Origin: Muribaculaceae bacterium
GTDB lineage: Bacteria; Bacteroidota; Bacteroidia; Bacteroidales; Muribaculaceae
Assembly (NCBI GenBank): GCA_029060585.1
Contig: JAIDTS010000409.1
Coordinates: 1 to 5,527, forward strand
DNA length: 5,527 bases
Reading direction: 5' to 3'
The notes under the pieces were generated by a model. It searched no databases. It saw only the letters and a program-made list of their open reading frames with translations, and had not been told where the DNA came from. Below, in pieces: positions 4,384 through 5,527 of this stretch. Within the stretch, counting starts at the first letter, position 1; each line of letters begins with the position of its first letter. Made by a program: the position numbers and the translations under genes.

Positions 4384-5412
4384 TTAAAACTCAACGAGGA
4401 TGCGGAATACGTCGCCTCGGTGGCCGTTCCAGTAATCAAGAATCTCGGCGGCCTGCTCGGGCTTGACGATGGCCGACACGAGGGAATCGACCGGACACGT
4501 GCCGCGCTTCATGTATTCCTTCACTGCCTTGAAGTCTTCAGGCAGGGCGTTGCGCGAGCCGCGGATGTCGAGTTCCTTCTGCACGAAGAGCTTGGTCTGG
4601 AATGTGACGGGCTGAGCCGAATATCCGATGCAGACGACGCGTCCTGCAAACGACACCTCGTTGACCGCGAGATTGTAGGTGAAAGGACTTCCGACCGCCT
4701 CAATCACTACGTCCGGGCCGTCGCCGCCGGTGATCTCCATGAGCCTGTCGTGGAAGTCGGCCTTAGTGGAGTCGAGTCCGTAGGCCGCTCCGAGTCTCTT
4801 GGCCAGCTCAAGTTTCTTCTCGTCGAGGTCTACGGCGATCACCCTCGCTCCGCGCAGCGAAGCACGCACGATGGCGCCGACGCCTATCATGCCGCATCCG
4901 ATCACCATTACGGTGTCTATGTCTGTCACCTCTCCTCGGGCCACGGCGTGGAATCCTACGCTCATCGGCTCGATAAGGGCGCATTCCTTGACGCTGAGTC
5001 CTTCCGCCTCCACTATCTTCTCCCAGGGCACGGCGATATATTCCTGCATGGCGCCGTGGCGCTGCACGCCGAGGGTCTGGTTGTCGCGGCAGGTGTTGGG
5101 GCGTCTGCGGCGGCATGAGGGACACTTGCCGCAGGCCGTATACGGATTCACGGTCACGTGCATCCCCTTGCGGAAGAGTCCTTCAGGCACTTCGGCGCCG
5201 ATCTCCTCGACAGTGCCTCCGATCTCGTGTCCGGGCACGACAGGAGAGATGGCCAGGGCGTTCTGTCCGAGCCATGTATTGAGGTCAGATCCGCAGAATC
5301 CCACGAATCCTATCTTTACGAGCACCTCGTCGGGTTTTACGGCGGGAATCTCTTTCTCTATGATGTCTACTTTCTCTTTTCCTTCTATTATCAGTGTTTT
5401 CATTTTCTGCAT
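4384..5412 (-). CDS. Zinc-dependent medium-chain alcohol (sugar/polyol) dehydrogenase
   Basis: 342 residues, the usual length for the sorbitol/threonine dehydrogenase-like MDR group. The catalytic zinc ligands are visible: C40 in GFCGSD, H62-E63 in PGHE, and E148 in EPMSVGFHA. The structural zinc site is complete with C94, C97, C100 and C108. The Rossmann motif is GCGMIG (172-177), and D195 after the second strand (VIAVD) indicates preference for NAD+ over NADP+. The N-terminal GroES-like domain spans about 1-150 and the cofactor domain about 150-290. Start: ATG at 5412; a second ATG at 5403 (MKTLIIEGK) is equally plausible. It precedes the mutarotase by 20 bases, which suggests oxidation of a deoxysugar or its derivative in an L-rhamnose or L-fucose route. 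The substrate cannot be read from the sequence. No clear promoter is seen before it, so transcription may begin outside the window. Confidence 0.9.
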   Translation of the reverse strand: MQKMKTLIIEGKEKVDIIEKEIPAVKPDEVLVKIGFVGFCGSDLNTWLGQNALAISPVVPGHEIGGTVEEIGAEVPEGLFRKGMHVTVNPYTACGKCPSCRRRRPNTCRDNQTLGVQRHGAMQEYIAVPWEKIVEAEGLSVKECALIEPMSVGFHAVARGEVTDIDTVMVIGCGMIGVGAIVRASLRGARVIAVDLDEKKLELAKRLGAAYGLDSTKADFHDRLMEITGGDGPDVVIEAVGSPFTYNLAVNEVSFAGRVVCIGYSAQPVTFQTKLFVQKELDIRGSRNALPEDFKAVKEYMKRGTCPVDSLVSAIVKPEQAAEILDYWNGHRGDVFRILVEF

Positions 5413-5468
5413 TATATTTTCATTGTTTTAAGTTTCGCTTGTTTATTCATATTGATTTGCAATCCTAT

Positions 5469-5488
5469 AGCGCAGGAACTGCGCTTTT
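5469..5488 (+). terminator. Hairpin with a short T-run upstream of the dehydrogenase gene
   Basis: AGCGCAG (5469-5475) and CTGCGCT (5479-5485) form a 7-bp stem with a 3-base loop, followed by TTTT on the + strand. It resembles a weak intrinsic terminator for + strand transcription, but no + strand gene ends nearby. On the minus strand it would lie in the leader of the dehydrogenase operon. Words here (CTGCGCT, TTTGCTCTGCG) resemble the repeat family at 3749-3860, so it may be repeat debris. Confidence 0.3.
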
Positions 5489-5501
5489 GCTCTGCGCTCT
5501 C

Positions 5502-5522
5502 CGGGCGATGCGAAGCAGCCCG
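5502..5522. repeat. Small hairpin CGGGC / GCCCG
   Basis: CGGGC (5502-5506) and GCCCG (5518-5522) form a 5-bp stem with an 11-base loop, 16 bases after the previous hairpin. Together they are two adjacent stem-loops at the window edge, in the far upstream region of the dehydrogenase operon. Function unknown. Confidence 0.3.
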
Positions 5523-5527
5523 TAATC

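Noticed and set aside
3797..4387. 196-codon open frame on the plus strand
   Set aside because: Most of it is antisense to the mutarotase gene and the remainder runs through the repeats; no family features.
4420..5118. 232-codon open frame on the plus strand opposite the dehydrogenase
   Set aside because: The minus-strand gene has complete zinc and Rossmann motifs; this frame is its shadow.

Overview
The window looks like a piece of a gut-type Bacteroidales (Bacteroidota) chromosome. The grounds are a TTTG-N19-TAnnTTTG promoter, the lack of clear Shine-Dalgarno sites with A-rich leaders instead, a remnant of an IS4-type transposase of the kind common in Bacteroides relatives, and three proteins that resemble Bacteroidales families (a BNR_4 beta-propeller, a rhamnose/fucose-type mutarotase and a zinc alcohol dehydrogenase). 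Genus cannot be fixed from the sequence. The first ~430 bases are clearly more AT-rich than the rest.

Layout. 1-162: AT-rich DNA with no supportable gene. 163-395: left-hand remnant of an IS4-type insertion sequence, with a likely end, a textbook promoter and the first ~38 codons of the transposase; the start codon is lost and the frame stops at 393-395. 399-414: a small hairpin. 459-1766 (+): secreted BNR_4 beta-propeller protein, probably a polysaccharide lyase or related glycan-active enzyme. 1767-1821: a short gap between convergent genes, with no convincing terminator. 1822-3153 (-): an orphan phage-portal-like protein, apparently short at its C-terminus, with seven 7-bp repeats in its reading frame. 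3190-3970: about 780 bases without a supportable gene, made of diverged inverted and dispersed repeats. 3971-4363 (-) and 4384-5412 (-): a two-gene unit transcribed right to left, zinc alcohol dehydrogenase first and mutarotase 20 bases after it. 5413-5527: AT-rich leader followed by two small hairpins; the upstream neighbour lies outside the window.

How the genes may work together. The dehydrogenase and mutarotase look like part of a cytoplasmic deoxysugar (L-rhamnose or L-fucose) catabolic operon. The secreted BNR_4 protein belongs to a fold that includes ulvan lyases and rhamnose-glucuronate-cleaving enzymes, so the window may carry outer and inner steps of deoxysugar-glycan use; this link is inference. 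The portal-like gene does not fit that theme and has no other phage gene beside it.

Most worth checking: the orphan portal gene with its in-frame heptamer array, the two inverted ~170-bp repeat copies at 3313-3699, and the possibility that a dead IS supplies the promoter of the BNR_4 gene. I found no RNA gene, CRISPR array or complete mobile element.
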